Assembly (NCBI GenBank): GCA_020055645.1
Contig: CM034548.1
Location: forward strand, 41,532,296-41,596,295
Length of the DNA stretch: 64,000 bases
Direction: 5' to 3'
DNA from: Tomocerus qinae
Taxonomy: Eukaryota > Arthropoda > Collembola > Entomobryomorpha > Tomoceridae
The notes beneath the pieces are model-generated. The model had not been told where the DNA came from. It saw only the letters and a list, made by a program, of their open reading frames with translations, and did not search any database. A program made the position numbers and the translations under genes. This document shows, piece by piece, positions 14,401-29,500 of the stretch. Position 1 is the first letter of the stretch; every line of letters begins with the position of its first letter.

Positions 14401-15663
14401 TCCCAAGGGAATTAAGGAGAGTTCAAATTGCCAAATTCTTATATTTAGTTTTAATTGTCAGAGTTCTCATTTTCACAAAATATTTCGGAGGAGACGAGTC
14501 CCAGAGGCTGTGTCATTTCAGCCGAAAGGAAATGTAAACTCTGGAAATAAGGGCAGAGCGCGTGTACTTGTTGCTATATATGCCTGCAGTATTCCATGTA
14601 TGTAAAAGTGAAGTAGAATAATTGTTTCCTGACAATTCGTCAAACGGAGGAGCATAGTAGTAGCACAAGACATGAAACATTACACAGTGCACATTTATAC
14701 ATCTGCGTGCAGCTCAGTCCAAGTTATAATTAAAAGAGGCTTTTTTATTCGAGAATGAAGTCTGGGTTGGCGTGGCGTTCCCGTTGGGAGGAAATATGAT
14801 ATTCCATGTCTAATTGAGTGTCTAAATAATTTGCCTATGAAGTAGGAACTGTGAGGCAATAGATGTGTACCTACAAGGAAGGGCTAAGCTACGGCTGTCA
14901 TCATATCCAAAACAAAGATAACCGAACAAAACAGAACACAGGCACTCATTGTCAGTCAGTCAATCACCTGGCACGTTGGCCCTAATTCTCTTTCCCTATC
15001 TACTACACTTTTCCACTTATTATTACCACTCCTTCCCCATCAAAAATCTTAACTGTACAAAATACACTAATAATAAATAAATAACGAAATGAGCATACCA
15101 AAAGTTCCAGCACAATAACACTATTTATATCATCCAGACCATTGTTATGCACGAGCTCTTTTATGATAATGACATCTAATTTTAACAGTATTATACTTAA
15201 TTTAGTACCAAATCTCTCTGTGAAATAGAATTCATTACTACAACGTACATTTACCATAAATTTTATTGCAAGCCAATAAAAAAGGAATAAAATGCCCTTA
15301 TTTTATTTTGTGGAAATAACTAATTGGAAGCCAAATACCAAGACTTAACTAGATTATTTTTAATTACAATGCCTGTATTATTATTCGCCAATGTATAATT
15401 TGTATATAGTAATAATAAAGCATCTTGTACTATATAGGTAGAACCTTTATTGCCTAAACTTGTAAAAGTCTCAAAATTAAAGTAAGTCTTGGTTATGCTT
15501 GTGTAAGTATTAATCGTTTGTACAGAGTCTGTAGGTTTATGAGAAAAGTAAAAAAGTTTATTTCACCTACATACTTTAGATAGAACAAAAAGGATATTCA
15601 TTTAGTACAGACAGATAGACGTCCTGTTCTCGAGGCAGTATAATTATATAGTAAATAATAATA

Positions 15664-15720
15664 ATCCCAGGCAGGCAGAGAGATAGATAGAAGAGCGAGG
15701 GAGAGAGATAGATAGATACA
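15664..15720. repeat. GATA/GAGA simple-sequence repeat
   Basis: Runs of gata and gaga tetramers (agatagatag, gagagagatagatagata) in a short interrupted microsatellite. It accounts for the repetitive Ser/Leu/Tyr residues in the minus-strand frame that crosses it. Confidence 0.7.
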
Positions 15721-18700
15721 CGAAGGATGTACCTACATAGAAACCAATGGAGTTGCATAGATAGAAAGAGAGTCTCTCATCCCCGCCTTTAACAAGTAAG
15801 AGCCCCAATAGATGTTTGGAATGGGAAACGGTAGGCCGGCAAGTCACAATCAGTCTGAACAGATCAAATGATGATACCCAACAACAGTAGTTGAGTGCAA
15901 CTCTCGTCGTGTCTATAGCATTATCTTCTGTTGTGGGTGAATCCGTCTCAATTGCATTTACGTAACTTTTGAATGTAAACTTTAATATTCCTACACAATA
16001 CACAGACACCTTGGCACTTCTATATAAACCAATGTTTATACATTTATTTCTATCTACAATGTTTAGACAACAAAATAGACGGATGTATCTGTATACAAGA
16101 CTCACTCGACCCAAGCTACAATCTAGGTACTTGTGTACAAGTCAGTTGTATAATGTAAGGTGGTATTATGTCTATGGGATTCTGTAATGGATATTGTTGT
16201 ATATATGCTTCTCTCTTTTAAAGTTGTAGAACAAGAGCAGAGCAAAGCCATTCTAAACTACCTTTACTTACTTCATGAACTTGGTTTCGTTAGTTGACTC
16301 GAATGTTGGGAGCCTTGTCCCATGTTAACGAGTTTTTCTCAAGTGTTTCTCTACTCGTAGAGGAGAGCCGAGCCTCTTGACTTTTAGTTGCAGGGTACCC
16401 AGTTTATCAGTTGCATACAAAAACCTCCCTTCCTCACGATTCTCACAGACAAAATTACTCCAGCCTTATTAATTCATTAACAAGTTTCTAACTACCTACT
16501 CTTAGTACTCTTTCTCCGCTTATCTCTAAACGATACGAACTATTATTATTAAAGTGAAGTGTGAATTATTTATAAGTGTCTCTGGACAAGAACTAAATAT
16601 TTCAAGTGTCTAATCACAATTCGATCAAATTATAATTTAAACTGATTTTTGAGTGTTGTGTCAACTAATTAGCATATTCATGTAAGTGTATGTGAGTAAA
16701 GGTCAGAGAACTATTTTGGTAAATACATATAAATTATGTACTACCATTCTCGGGATTGAAGTTGCATCTTTCTAAATGAAACTTTTTATTAAAAATAAGT
16801 GGCCTACGAATTGTATTCGAGAAGAAACATATTTTGAATGACTTCGATTAGTGAAAAGGTGAAAACTTTGTTCCGAGTCTAAAACTCTTTTCGCCCTGGA
16901 GACACCAGACATGACTGTCACTAATATTGCCATGATGCGCCCTTGTTTTACTGGATACCCCTTCCAAGGTGATTTCTCATTTTCACTTTTAGACCAGTCT
17001 CATCTTGTCTTCTAATCTATTATACTCAATTCTTTATTCTGTCATAATTGATTTATACAAATTCATTTATGTAGCTTGTTGCTGTTTGACGTTCTGGTCT
17101 TTCAAATTATGCTTTCGTGTATAGTTTATCATCCTTGTGTTGCACGTTGTTTGTTAATATTATCTGAAAAATTGTTTTCAAAATGTTTTTGAGCTTTATT
17201 CTAAAAGATTTCTATTTGCGGATATTGAGTTTCAACTATTTGAAAACAATGTTTACAAGAGTCTCTCCCATATTGCTTTAAGCAATTGCTATTAATCAAC
17301 ATCCTTTGTCTTTACATTTTGACATTTAAAATTGTACCCACATATAATGACAGAATGAAACTAATTTGCATGCAAGTAAATACAAATATATTGAGTTGAA
17401 GATCGCATTAATTAGTAAATTCCTTTGATTGGATAAATTTTTACGGAGATACACTGAAACTGTAGACTTCAGTTTCCATTCTCTCCTACACGGCCAAAAC
17501 CGGTATGAAGTTTCATAATTAGTTTTATTTTCAATATGAAAGTATTGTTAAGCTTTGCACAGACTAGGAGAAATACTTTAAGCCTTCCAATACAGAATAG
17601 ATATAGGGAACCGTCTACTTCTTAAAGACAATTTTTTATTTTGCAAATGCAAATTGAAATTTTGTTGTTTGAAGATGGATATGCAAATTACTCATGCAAA
17701 TTATTGAAATTATTATCAGCATGTAATGAATAACCTATTTCAGTAATGAAAATCAGAAAAGAAAATTGAGAAATGGAAAGAAAAGCATTATTCCCATATG
17801 TGTGTGGCTTGGTGGAAACGTTACCCTTTAACTCCAAAAGCTAATGAATTAATTAGTAGTGGAATTTTGTGGTAATTTTATGACCTTTTTGCAAGTGCAA
17901 TTAGTACCCTAGTGCAGATCTCTTCCACTGCGTCCAATTTTCATGTCCAATGGAGTAACTTTTTATATAAACGTAACCTAATTTAGTGTGGCTGACATCG
18001 GTATTGAACTCCCAATTGATACTTGAATGGGAATGACTACGCTAATTAATTAATTATTGAGTTACTCTACTTGAGCTTCTACATGTAGGAATTCCTAATG
18101 AATTACAATAAAACATAAATTACAGTGTAAATAGTTGTGCTAAGTAAATAAAGTGTATAAACTATGTTTATTGTATTCTATTACATTGACATTGATTATA
18201 TGATGCAGCATACACAGAAGCTGATGGAACTGTCAAGTGTCAGTCAAGGGAGTATGGCTTGTTAAGATTTGATCTTCTTTGTGGTTTTACAAATCACACG
18301 GTTCTGTCTGCATTAGTACAAATGAATTTATTACATGACCTAGCATTGGGTACAGCAGATAACAGACTAGAGCAATTATAGGTTATAAAATCTCAAAGAG
18401 TCCCTTTAAGTGTGAAGTAAAATCCTATCTCACTCCGTCCCTCGCCGTTAATGGAGTTGACAAGGGAATGTTCTCTGCTGTACATAATATCATAAATAAC
18501 AATGAGTTTATCGCTAGTCAGTCGGTTTAGCAATGGTTTAAGGTGTTGGCTAAATCATGATGCTTCAGATCTTACAAAGTTCCTACTCCAACGATACTTT
18601 CTCACACTCACAATCACTACTTGTCTACATTGGGACCTGTTGGTATAAATACTCTTGAGTATATAACTATACTATATTCTACAAACGTCTTACAATTAGT

Positions 18701-20202
18701 ACTGTCGTACAATACAAACACACAATAAAATGCATGTCTTAACATAACTGCCCCTTTTCTTGTATGTAAGTATAATTGTGTCTGTTACTGATATAATGTG
18801 CAGATTCGTATTATTTCTACTGCCAGGACATTTAACATTAGATAGATAAGCATACAAGTCTACTTAGCATCTCTATCTGTTAAACATATCCCAAGTGATA
18901 ATGTTGTCAAAATGGTAGGGAGACGTGTACATGGAACTGGGCAGTTATAAAGGATGTTGGTAAATCTTTCGGGATGGGTAGAATAGTTTATGTGTCGTAG
19001 CTTAAAGTTACTTTTCTTTAAGTATAACGTCCTTAGGTCTGAACTCGCCATACGTTTATGAGTTGCTAAGCTGAGGAACCTTTATAAAATGTGAACAAGG
19101 AAGAAGTAGGACTTTGCATTCATAGAAAAGCGAAACAAGTGGAAGAAGCAAGTGAACAGTAGTAATAACTGACTGTGTAATAGAATATTAAAGATGTTGT
19201 TAGTAGTGAAGCCGTAAAATTGGAAAGTGCAGGTTGTAAATAATTCAAAGAAAAGAGGGATGACAGAATTTTACGATGAGAAGAGTGAAAAAGCCATCCC
19301 TGCTCACATTTTGACAAACCGGTGCACATTCAAGTCAATAGGCATTGCTGGAGTGAAGTCATTATGCATATATTGTAGTAGCTAGGAGAAAATATTATAT
19401 CTTGCAGACAGATCGACTGACAACATAAATGTTAAAGAGATAAATGGGGTGATGCCCTTCTCCAATCTTTCCTATCGCTATGCACACTAGTCCAGAGAAG
19501 AAATTGATGTTCGCCATGTGATTTAGATAAGTAATTATCTGTAGTGAGACTGGCTGGACATGTTTTCTCGTGTGAAGATGTCCGTGATAAAGGGATGAAT
19601 GTTTACTGGGAGCGTCACAGTGGATGTTTGTAAGGACAGTCTCGGAAGTGTTGATAAGGACATGATGTGACTGCAAAGGGAAATGTCACAGCAGCAACGG
19701 ATTTATTGTAAAGTCAAATGATTGTAAAGCAGAGGAAATCAAGTGGATCGTGTCTTGTCGAGTGGAGGCACCCACCCTTTCCCAAGTCTGGAGATAAGCA
19801 AAAGCAATAAAGGGAGCGTGTAATTTGTTCGACAAGCTATAAGCAACTCTACACAAAAGTTGACAAAGACTCTTCTTGTTACTCAGTTGTTAAACATTCA
19901 CAGGGCCCTTTCCGTCCTGATTTATGACCCTCAATTACAATATCCCATTCACTCAGCTACGAAAACATACTAAATACCAATTCAATATTTCCTAAATGAA
20001 CTCACTGACAAATTATTTCTAACATTACAGAGTTCAGTCAGTCCCAGAACATTTGCATCTAATTATAACAACTTGTGTACATACAATAGTAATTGATATT
20101 TGAATAATGTTAAAATGCAAATTCTTTTTAACAACATCATGAAATATATTCTGCCTATACATATTGTGACTTGTGACAAATGATCTTTATTGAAAATTAC
20201 AG

Positions 20203-20506
20203 GCCAAGGACGTGTCAACCAACTTGGAGGAGTTTTTATCAACGGAAGACCGCTTCCGAATCATATTCGCTTGAAAATAGTAGAAATGGCAGCCGCAGGT
20301 GTGAGACCGTGTGTTATTTCCCGTCAACTCAGAGTTTCTCATGGGTGCGTCTCGAAAATTCTCAATCGCTACCAAGAAACAGGGAGCATTCGACCTGGCG
20401 TCATTGGGGGAAGCAAACCTCGCGTAGCAACTCCAGATGTCGAGAAACGAATTGAAGATTTTAAACGAGAAACTCCTGGTATTTTTTCTTGGGAAATTAG
20501 AGACAG
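20203..20506 (+). CDS. Pax3/7 exon: N-terminal and most of C-terminal paired subdomain
   Basis: Acceptor ttacag at 20,197-20,202; the first full codons read QGRVNQLGG, the canonical start of a paired domain, with the preceding Gly codon split across the intron. The frame carries the near-invariant blocks [34 protein letters not shown] and [14 protein letters not shown], then the linker and first helices of the second subdomain, ending SWEIRDR. The donor gtcaga at 20,507 splits the last Arg codon. An upstream in-frame stop (20,181-20,183) and lack of an ATG show that this is an internal exon. Confidence 0.95.
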
Positions 20507-23500
20507 GTCAGAGAAAATTTCATACCAAATATTATTAAAGAGATTTTTTAGAGAAATTATTCGCAAACCGAATTTGAAAATACTTTTTGGATTAGTAATT
20601 CTAAGGGTAATAGGATTAGGGTTAACTATTTACTTAAAATAGAATTCTTTGCCAGCAGGCTAATCAAAGAAGGAATTTGTGATCGGACGACAGCACCCTC
20701 AGTCAGTGCAATTTCCCGTCTTCTGCGAGGTCGTGAAGGCGAAGAGGACAAGAAAGTTTTGGACGGTCAGTTAAACACAAAATAATAACTCTCTGTGTAA
20801 CTTTTTTAATATTTCCTCTCCTGCACACGTAATAATCAATCTCTTTAGTGAAGTAGTTGTTGCTAGCTGAAAATTGATTGTTGTTAATGAAACGCCTGGT
20901 GACTGCGTGTAAGGACCGCCGTTGTGAGAAATTAATATAATTCAAAAGCTTTTATCACTCGCAAATTACATTTTATTATGTAGCTACCTAATTGTAAGTT
21001 AAGTAGAAACTCAACTCTTCCTGCCTGCGAAAGATCACCCAAGCTTATCTCTGCATTCTGATACTACACAATAGCCCTATAGTAGTGAATAGTATTAAAT
21101 ATATACAGTCTCGTGTGTTAAGATAAGAAGTACTTAAGTGGTAGCTAAATCTATCTATGAAGCTTGAATTACTCTAATAACAGTACATAAATATAACAAA
21201 ACGGAGTATATTACTACACTACAGTGGACATTGAGTCTTGTGAATCGTATCTGGAAAGCTAACAATACAGATGAAATTATTTTTAACGAGGTTTTGTCCA
21301 TCTTTAACTCCAATTGTAACTGTATAGCATGTTTTAGAGGGAGAATAGTAAAAACAATATATGTGTATAGTATTATAAGTACATCAAAAGACGACAGCTT
21401 TCATTCATTCCATCTCATCAAAATATCACATATCACGTCACGTAGAATACTTTTATTGTCCCACAATAAAATTATTTATTGACAATTTAACAGTCACACT
21501 CGCATAACTCTTGCTCCCTGTGGGGCCACTCATTCATCTAGCTTTCAGCAAACCTTTCAACTACACTCTAATGCTAGACATAGGTACTTGATACCTGACT
21601 CAATCCATGTCAACCAGTTCTACTTATGTGCATAGTAAACCAAGGTGACTTTTATTCAAAGAAACATATTAGGATGTACTTGCCTATACGAAACGCCAAA
21701 AAGAAGTACCTAAATAATCTATAGCTAGACTTCAGTAACATGGGTACCTGCCTACATATCTATCTGTCCTCACTCAACTATTATACTTATGAAAGCAAAG
21801 CTAGAAACCCGTGACAGAAATTATTTGGCTACAATTGCCAAATAAGATGCTGATAAAATGAGATTTCCACGCATTCTTAATACGTTTTTGCACTTCTCAA
21901 CTAAGTAGGTACTTTTTAATCTTCTTAATGCAATATTAATAGCTACAAGGAGAGCGAGACAGTACCGGTTACCAATAGTTCCTACACAATTACAAAATTA
22001 GCTGGCAAGTAGCAAAACTTGTTGAAAAAGTACCCAACTGATACAATTGTAAGAAATGAGAAAATCAATCAGAAATCCGATTTTAAAAATCTTCTTATGA
22101 TTAGAGATTCTATTCTATTACTAACAGCTATTTTATACATGGTTTATATACTTCTATGGCGTCTCGATACTAAAAACTGTCACAAATTCACAAGCGATAA
22201 TGTAGGTTTATATACGAATTTAACTGGACTTCTCCTCTCAGATAGCGCAAAATGGGGAAACTAAGACATGATTTGACTAGATTAAAGAAATGACTTTTCG
22301 TTTTAAAACTTTTCTTAAAAAGCCAAACGAACTTAGTGAACCAAAATTTGAAAAACCATCTAAATAGCCGATTTGAAATTCCAAATAAAACGATGGCGAC
22401 ATTTATTTTGTTTCAAACCAGAATAGATAAGATTTTTGGTTAGACAAAAGACTGTTTAATTTACTCATCAAAATAATACACATTTTGTCATAAGGAGGGA
22501 TATGAGTTAAATTTTTAGATGGCCGTCTAGTTGAAGTTTAAAGGTTAGTGATAGACTTAAGTAAAAAAAACTTAACCTAAAAAGGTTTCCTGGAAGAAAA
22601 TAAAATTGGGGCAAAATAAGTAAAAGACGAGGTAAATGATGATATGATGTGAGGAACTATGTTTAATTTAATAAGGTAAAGTTTAAGTTTTAATTTTAGG
22701 TCTCCGCCGCTTTCTCACACAAAGTGGCAGAAACATTAAAAAGGACATTGTGAAAAATGCGTACGTGTCATGCGAGCATTTAATTTGGTATACCTACCCC
22801 ACTAAGCCAATATAAAACACCAGTTAGCGTAATTATTATCTCGAATTGCATATTGCATTGCATTATGTTAGAAAGTATAAGCATTCGACACATTAGTAGC
22901 TTGAAGCAGGCAGATAATATAAAGAACTCACTTCTAATTTTGACTAGTGTTATGATGTGGGGTGGGTTGGTTGAGTACTGCATGAAAAAGTTCAATCAAG
23001 TGCCGTGTTTAAAGTGTATCGTAATGAAATTTTATTCTCCTAGTGAATATCCACTAATGACAGTTGAGAATCCACCTCTGAAGTAAAATATGGTTCGAAT
23101 CGTGTTTCATATTACTACTGGCCGTTAGAAATATCTTACACTCATGCATGTATGCGTGAGATATACGATATTAAACTGCTTTGTACTTATAGCTACCACA
23201 CACAAATGATTTCCGCCTCCAGCTTTGTAAAATGCACACCCTACAAATTGCGGCAAAGAACATTGATAGAACTATAACAATTATTATATCTACTTAGTCC
23301 CATTATATTATTCCCACTCATTACTCCCACTCATTACACTAGACGACCTATTGCACCTGCATCTATTCATTTCACTTTACATTCGTTTAATTCTAAATCT
23401 CACAGTGCAGAATTTACAACCTTTGCCCCGCCCGAAAATAAAGAAATAAATATCTCTCGTTGAAGGCACAACTTTGTCTTTAGGTTCTTTACTCTAGATT

Positions 23501-26500
23501 CATCAATATATTATTAATTCTGCACTTTGTAGTTCTGTATGGAAATTTCTTGGCGGTTTGATATCTAATAAATTAAGCATGACAATCTGTTCTGTCTATA
23601 CATCAGATGTATAGTTGGCTTTATTAACATTTCAATTTCTGCGAATTACCAAGGAATTTTGAGGGATTGCTTCGTTTGTTAAATAATTATTAAGCGGTAT
23701 ATAGAGTGACACTTTTGGGATGTGCTTTATAATGTATTGGTTTACAATTAGGTAAATCCTATCACCTCTGCATGTTATGCAAGTCCTCTGACTTATATTT
23801 TGTCCAAGATTTATCCAAAACTGGCTCGTAGGTGTACGTAGTTTTCCGACAACGGAGTGCCTTTGGACAAAAAAGTCGAAGGTTAGCCGTAAAAGTTCAT
23901 TCAGAATGAGAGCATTTGTCTCCGTCACTATTTTAACCTACGGCATGGAGTCTTGTGATCTTTGGGCAAATACACACCTATTTTCTCTTAGGTAGGTAAA
24001 TGAAAGAAGGTATAAATTCTTTCCGTAAAGTAAGGTTCCAACATTTGCTGTGAGGCATTAGATTTGCTTGTGTTGAGATCGGTACATGTAGTAAATAATA
24101 TATCCCCTTAGCTGGTAAGCCTAATATTTAGAAATATTGCCAAATGCAACATTTTTTGCCCTGTCTTTTTGCGTAGCTGCATTAAATGCATAAATTACAA
24201 TAAAACCGACGCAGTAAAAATAATAATATAACTGAGGATAGTATCTACTATCCACCGTTCGCTTTCCATTCAAATATCTAGGATACAGGTACTTATATAC
24301 TAAATTGATTCACCTGCATCTTGTTTTTTGTGTCTCTTCCACAGAATGCTTCAGTAGGTAGCTCATGATCTGACTGTAAAGAGTTTTTGTTTCTTTTTAA
24401 ACAAATACATTATAGGTCCATTAAAACATTCTTCTATCTCCGCGACTCCTGCTACTGTGGGCAAACACAAGAAACGACTTTCTGCCCGGAGTGCTCTTCT
24501 ATTTAATTACGATAAAGATATTAATTACTTCTACAGCTACTGCTATTTAATATCGTTTTTTTGCTTTACAGTTGTTTACAATTCATTTCGCTTTTTATAG
24601 TAACAAAGATTAGACAGATGCTTCTCGCAATTAAAATATTAGCCATTTCCATTAAAAATTGAAATATTATTTCAGATGACAAAACGACAGATGGATCGGA
24701 CTGTGAATCAGAGCCGGGAATCCCTCTAAAGCGAAAACAACGTCGGTGTCGAACGACATTCACAGCTCATCAATTAGATGAATTGGAAAATGCATTCGGA
24801 CGTACTCAATACCCGGATATTTATACAAGAGAAGAATTAGCCCAAAGAACAAAACTGACCGAGGCTCGAATCCAGGTTTGTTACTTTTATATCTCTCATA
24901 CAAGATTGGGTCAAAATGATAAATGTGTTTATAGTAGCCTAACATATTTTATACATGGAGAGAATTGAAGCAAGTACGTAGTAATGACATAGTTACCTGT
25001 GGATTACACAGAAACGTATTAGAGCAAAAATCGTCGAGGGAAATAAACGTCTGCTGTTGTAGTCAATTCCTTTTGATTCCAGCTACTATGAGTTTGCATT
25101 TATTCTGTAATGGTTAAAACCAGCTAAAGATGGTAGCAAATATTATTAATTATTATTTTCCGTTCGGCTCACACGTTCAAAGCGAGACTGAAGTAGAGCA
25201 TTTTATTAAAGACGTTTACCGACAAACCTATTGCTTACATTATAGATAGAGATAGAGTGGATGGAGAACAGGTTGGTCTCCGTCTACACAAAACAAATCT
25301 CTGTTCTCGGCTGTATTACAAGTGAACAGTCTGTCAGTGTTGGTAATAATAAATGAAATCTTTTTTCTTGCTTTCTAAGCCAGTAAGCCGAAGTTGGATG
25401 GTTATTTCCTGCATGCCGCATCTGTAGAACATAATGTGATGAAATGAAGGTAGAAAACACTTTTCGGTAGGCATATCACAAACTATAACACCTAACTCCG
25501 CTTTATCATCATCATCAGTAACAGATAACACAAATGAGTTATCCCACACTCAACTTCATTCAAATAAAACATCCTTCTCCATCCACAATGAATGGTTTAC
25601 AAAAGTTATGTTGCTACACTTTCAAGATAGATAATATTACTTCATAGACAAATGAGTATGCGCAAGTAATTATTATGATGTATCTTCTTTCGTAGTTTGG
25701 CTGTGAGGTAGCACATCTCTGTATTATATCGACTACTTAACTGACTTACATTAGATTGGCTGTGTAATGCTTAAACATTATCGCAAGTCATTGTTGTCCT
25801 TTTAATGAGCATCCTCTCGCTCTTCTCTATGCAACCCAATCCAACCATCCCTTCTTCCCAAATGCTCATTTACTGTCGTTTGCATTGTTCTGTTATCTCA
25901 GTTTCCCTCTGCACTACTGACTCATCCACATCTACTACCCAACACATTCTCGAATCAAGTAAACAGACTCGCACTTTTATTCATTACAACTATTGAACAT
26001 TCAACTGACTCTTGCTATCCAATCCTGTGAGAAACCTGTTTCCACTTTAAATGACACATAGTTCACTATTACATAGTACCAAAAAACAAATTACATCTAA
26101 CGAAACTACATAAATATTATTTATCTGGATATGATACGATAAAATTCATCAACTACTCCTATACCATTATTTTGCAAACATAGGGACGATTATATTAAAC
26201 GTGATAACGTACAATAAACCAACTACAATTAAATATTTACTGTAATTTTAGACGCTGTTAAGTACCACCCATGATAAATATTTATTTTACTGATATCTCT
26301 GTTTAGACCCAACAATTATCAATGCATATACAGATACAGCATAATATGTCATCTAATTATTGAATACGTATTTAACATTAAATGTATTTTGACATAGATT
26401 GACTTTTTGATATTCAACAGTCTAAAAAAGGTTTAAGAAATCTCCATTTTACAGTTAAGATATAACATCTTGTTCTTTTAAACAGTATAATATGTAAGAC

Positions 26501-29500
26501 TGTGATGTATGTTAACAATTGAAGTAGGAGAATAGAGTGTACAGAATTAAGGCAAAAGAAAGAGACAGAAGAGTTGGAAGATGAAGGAACAGAGATAGTG
26601 AAGGAGAGATGAAAGAGAGTGTAAATCAATGAGTGAACTAATCGAATGGCCTAAATTGCACAGCCATTATTTTCAATTTCTAAAGAAACGAGGGCAAGAA
26701 CAACAACAAAAAAACCGACTGTTAATTGCGCTCCCGGGTAATAAACCTAATAGAATTTGTTGACAGCAACTGAGTTTCTGCTATCCAAAACTCTCACAAT
26801 CTCAGACAATGCATGATGATGACTCAACTCGAATTTCCAGTACATCATCACAAGAATAGAGAGTAGCCCTGAAATGAAATAATAAAAGGTGAATTATAAA
26901 GGAAAGTTGTAATGTAGGTAATTAGTTTTTGGACTTGCACTGCATACAAAAATACATTTTTACATTTACAATCTCACTATAGATATTTATTTAATTTTTA
27001 GCCAATTGACAATCTAACCAACAAACTTTATTTTCTCTTATTCTGACCATTAATTCTCAAAAATTTATGTTCGGGATTAGTCTGAAATTATTTCAATAAC
27101 GTTTTGTTCAATTCCATATTATATGCATGTATCTATGATTTTACTTGGTTACTAACTTGTAACTGTGATACAATATATATTTTATGTGGTATCTGAATAA
27201 AACTACATAGTAGTACTAAATATTGTTATTAAGGTAATTGAATATAAGAACACCATTTGGAGATGGCATAAAAAAGTAGGGTATACATGGAAATGTTACA
27301 CCACCAATTCAAATTCATTTTACTGATGGAGATGGAAAGGATGTGGAGTGTTGTAATAAATTGTTGTGTATATGATAATATCGATTGGAGTCTAAGTTGA
27401 TATGTTACTCGTTGTTTGTAAATAATTAAGAGATGGGTAGGAATGTCTGGATATTGGCTGTGAAGGGAATTTAGTTGCAAACAATGACAATTGATTCCCA
27501 CACTGGCTCTAGAGTTGATTCCCATCAGAAGATTAGATTATTGTTGTCTAGTGGCAGAATCTGTGAATAGGGACTACCGAAATAGATGATTAGGTAGCTG
27601 ATGCAGACGAATGTGGACAGATAAATGAAGACTGCAGAGCTACTGACTTAGTTGGACTTTCATCAAGACGACTCCAGTGAGACGTGACCGTCTCAATTAA
27701 TATCTGCTCATCGTATTATATCTCTCCCGGCTTATTGTCTGTCAGTAAAAGACTCTTCTGACTCATCTATTCATCTCTCTTCTTCTCTTCTGTCAACATC
27801 CTTACATAAACACAACGCTGCAAGTTGATCTTATTTAAATCAATACACTTCCATTATTCCTCTGACTTTGACAGACAAGCAATCCATCCAGCTTCCTTAC
27901 ATCCACATCTCATCTTCATCGCCAATTTATCCTGTATAATAATATTCTTCTTTAGATGTTCTTATAAAGCATTATCAGAAAACCTTCCCAACTTCCATAG
28001 TAAACATTTCAGATATTTTAATCCGCTAGATTTTGCATAATACCTCTCATCATGTAATATACAGAAACAATACACACACTTATCAACTATTCCATGAGTA
28101 TTATTTCTTTCGTCACATTGTTTATTTAATGAATTCCAATACAAGAGTGAAAGTAGTCTTTGTTTACATAGAAGAGTGTTTAGAGACATTATTTACCAAC
28201 ATTACATTAATAAAAATCACTTGTCGCTCTTTATAAAAGTAGACAGAATAGAATTTCAAAGTTGTTAACGTATTAGCCTGAGTAAAAATTATTTTGTTTT
28301 TCAGGTCTGGTTTAGCAACAGACGGGCTCGGAAACGAAAACAAGAGTCAAGCGGAAGTGGGTCTTATGGAAATGGAAGTATGGCCATGGGACTCCCCATT
28401 TATCCCACATCTTCATCTTCGTATGGCGTCTTATCTCATCCACATCATCATTCTCACCATACTTTGACAGAACCGCACTTCGGAGCCACAGCTCAAAGTA
28501 AGTCATTCTTGTATTTAACATGTCTTAGGGATTCAATTAATTAGGACAATTTGTATAAACGTTTTCTAGTTACCTTTCGAAACATTTAAAAACTTAAAAT
28601 TTCTTTGAGAGTCGAAATAGTACCTGTTTGAAAGGCGTTGTAAATATTTAGAATAAATGATAAAATAATATTTGGCGTTAGTCCGCCTCTAGGGATGGTT
28701 GAATTAGTAGAGGAGATAGGATAGAGAGTGTATGGATAAGCGTGAGTTGGGGTTGATGATAAGGTGAGTGAAATGAAAGGTAAGACAACAAAGCCAGAGT
28801 GATTGACAAAGAGGCGTGGACGGATTTGTATTTGTGTCAACCAGTGGTGCTGAACCAGAAGGCTATGACATAATTGACAAAGTTGAAGGCAGGTATTTTT
28901 GTATTGCACATCATGTCATCATGTCTGACTGACGAAGAGTGACGTGATGAGAGCCGCCCAGAAAACAATGTCCAATAGAAAATGAAAGTAAGCCAGAGAT
29001 TATTCTCACGCACACTTGATAATGCTTGGCGACTGGGCCACTTACCTCCTACTATGTCATCATCATCATCTCTACATTCTATTCATGTCCATCCCCTCAC
29101 ACTCTCACATTTCTATAACATTATCTTGCGCAAATAGTTATACTAAATACGTTAAAATACCAAAAATTTGATTCTAGTCTTCTTACGTATTTCCATTTTT
29201 TTCATTATCAAAGATACCTAATTCATTTCTAATGGGTACCCCAGAAAATATATCTGTTTGTTTTCTATACAATTGTAGATAGGCTATAGCTATTAGCGTA
29301 ACTTCAAGATTGCTACTTAAATTGTGGTTTATTCTGTGTGATTTGATTTGAATGGAGCATTTCACTGCCATTGTCAACAAGATCAGAGGAAACCACACCA
29401 AAATCATAACTGTTGAATACAAAGTGGTAAATAATTAGGCAGTTAACACAAATATTCATTACATTGGTATTCGCTATTACAACCATAGAATATTTGCAAC

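Larger units (their letters stand above)
6487..20202. other. Long gene-poor region upstream of the paired domain
   Basis: No exon could be supported over about 13.7 kb. The missing first exon(s) of the Pax3/7 gene probably lie here, so part may be intron and upstream regulatory DNA. The longest open frame is at 8,036-8,491 (151 codons, listed separately). A frame at 15,644-16,114 (minus) runs through GATA/GAGA simple repeat and is not credible. Strongly G-poor stretches occur at about 9,110-9,480 and 10,880-11,000, and a C-poor stretch at 19,090-19,280. Confidence 0.5.

Noticed and set aside
15644..16114. 156-codon minus-strand open frame
   Set aside because: Its end is driven by GATA/GAGA simple repeat, its residues are Ser/Leu/Tyr/Cys-heavy, and there is no motif or splice support.
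23088..23105. ggttcgaatc resembling a tRNA B box
   Set aside because: No A box or cloverleaf can be drawn in the preceding 80 bases.
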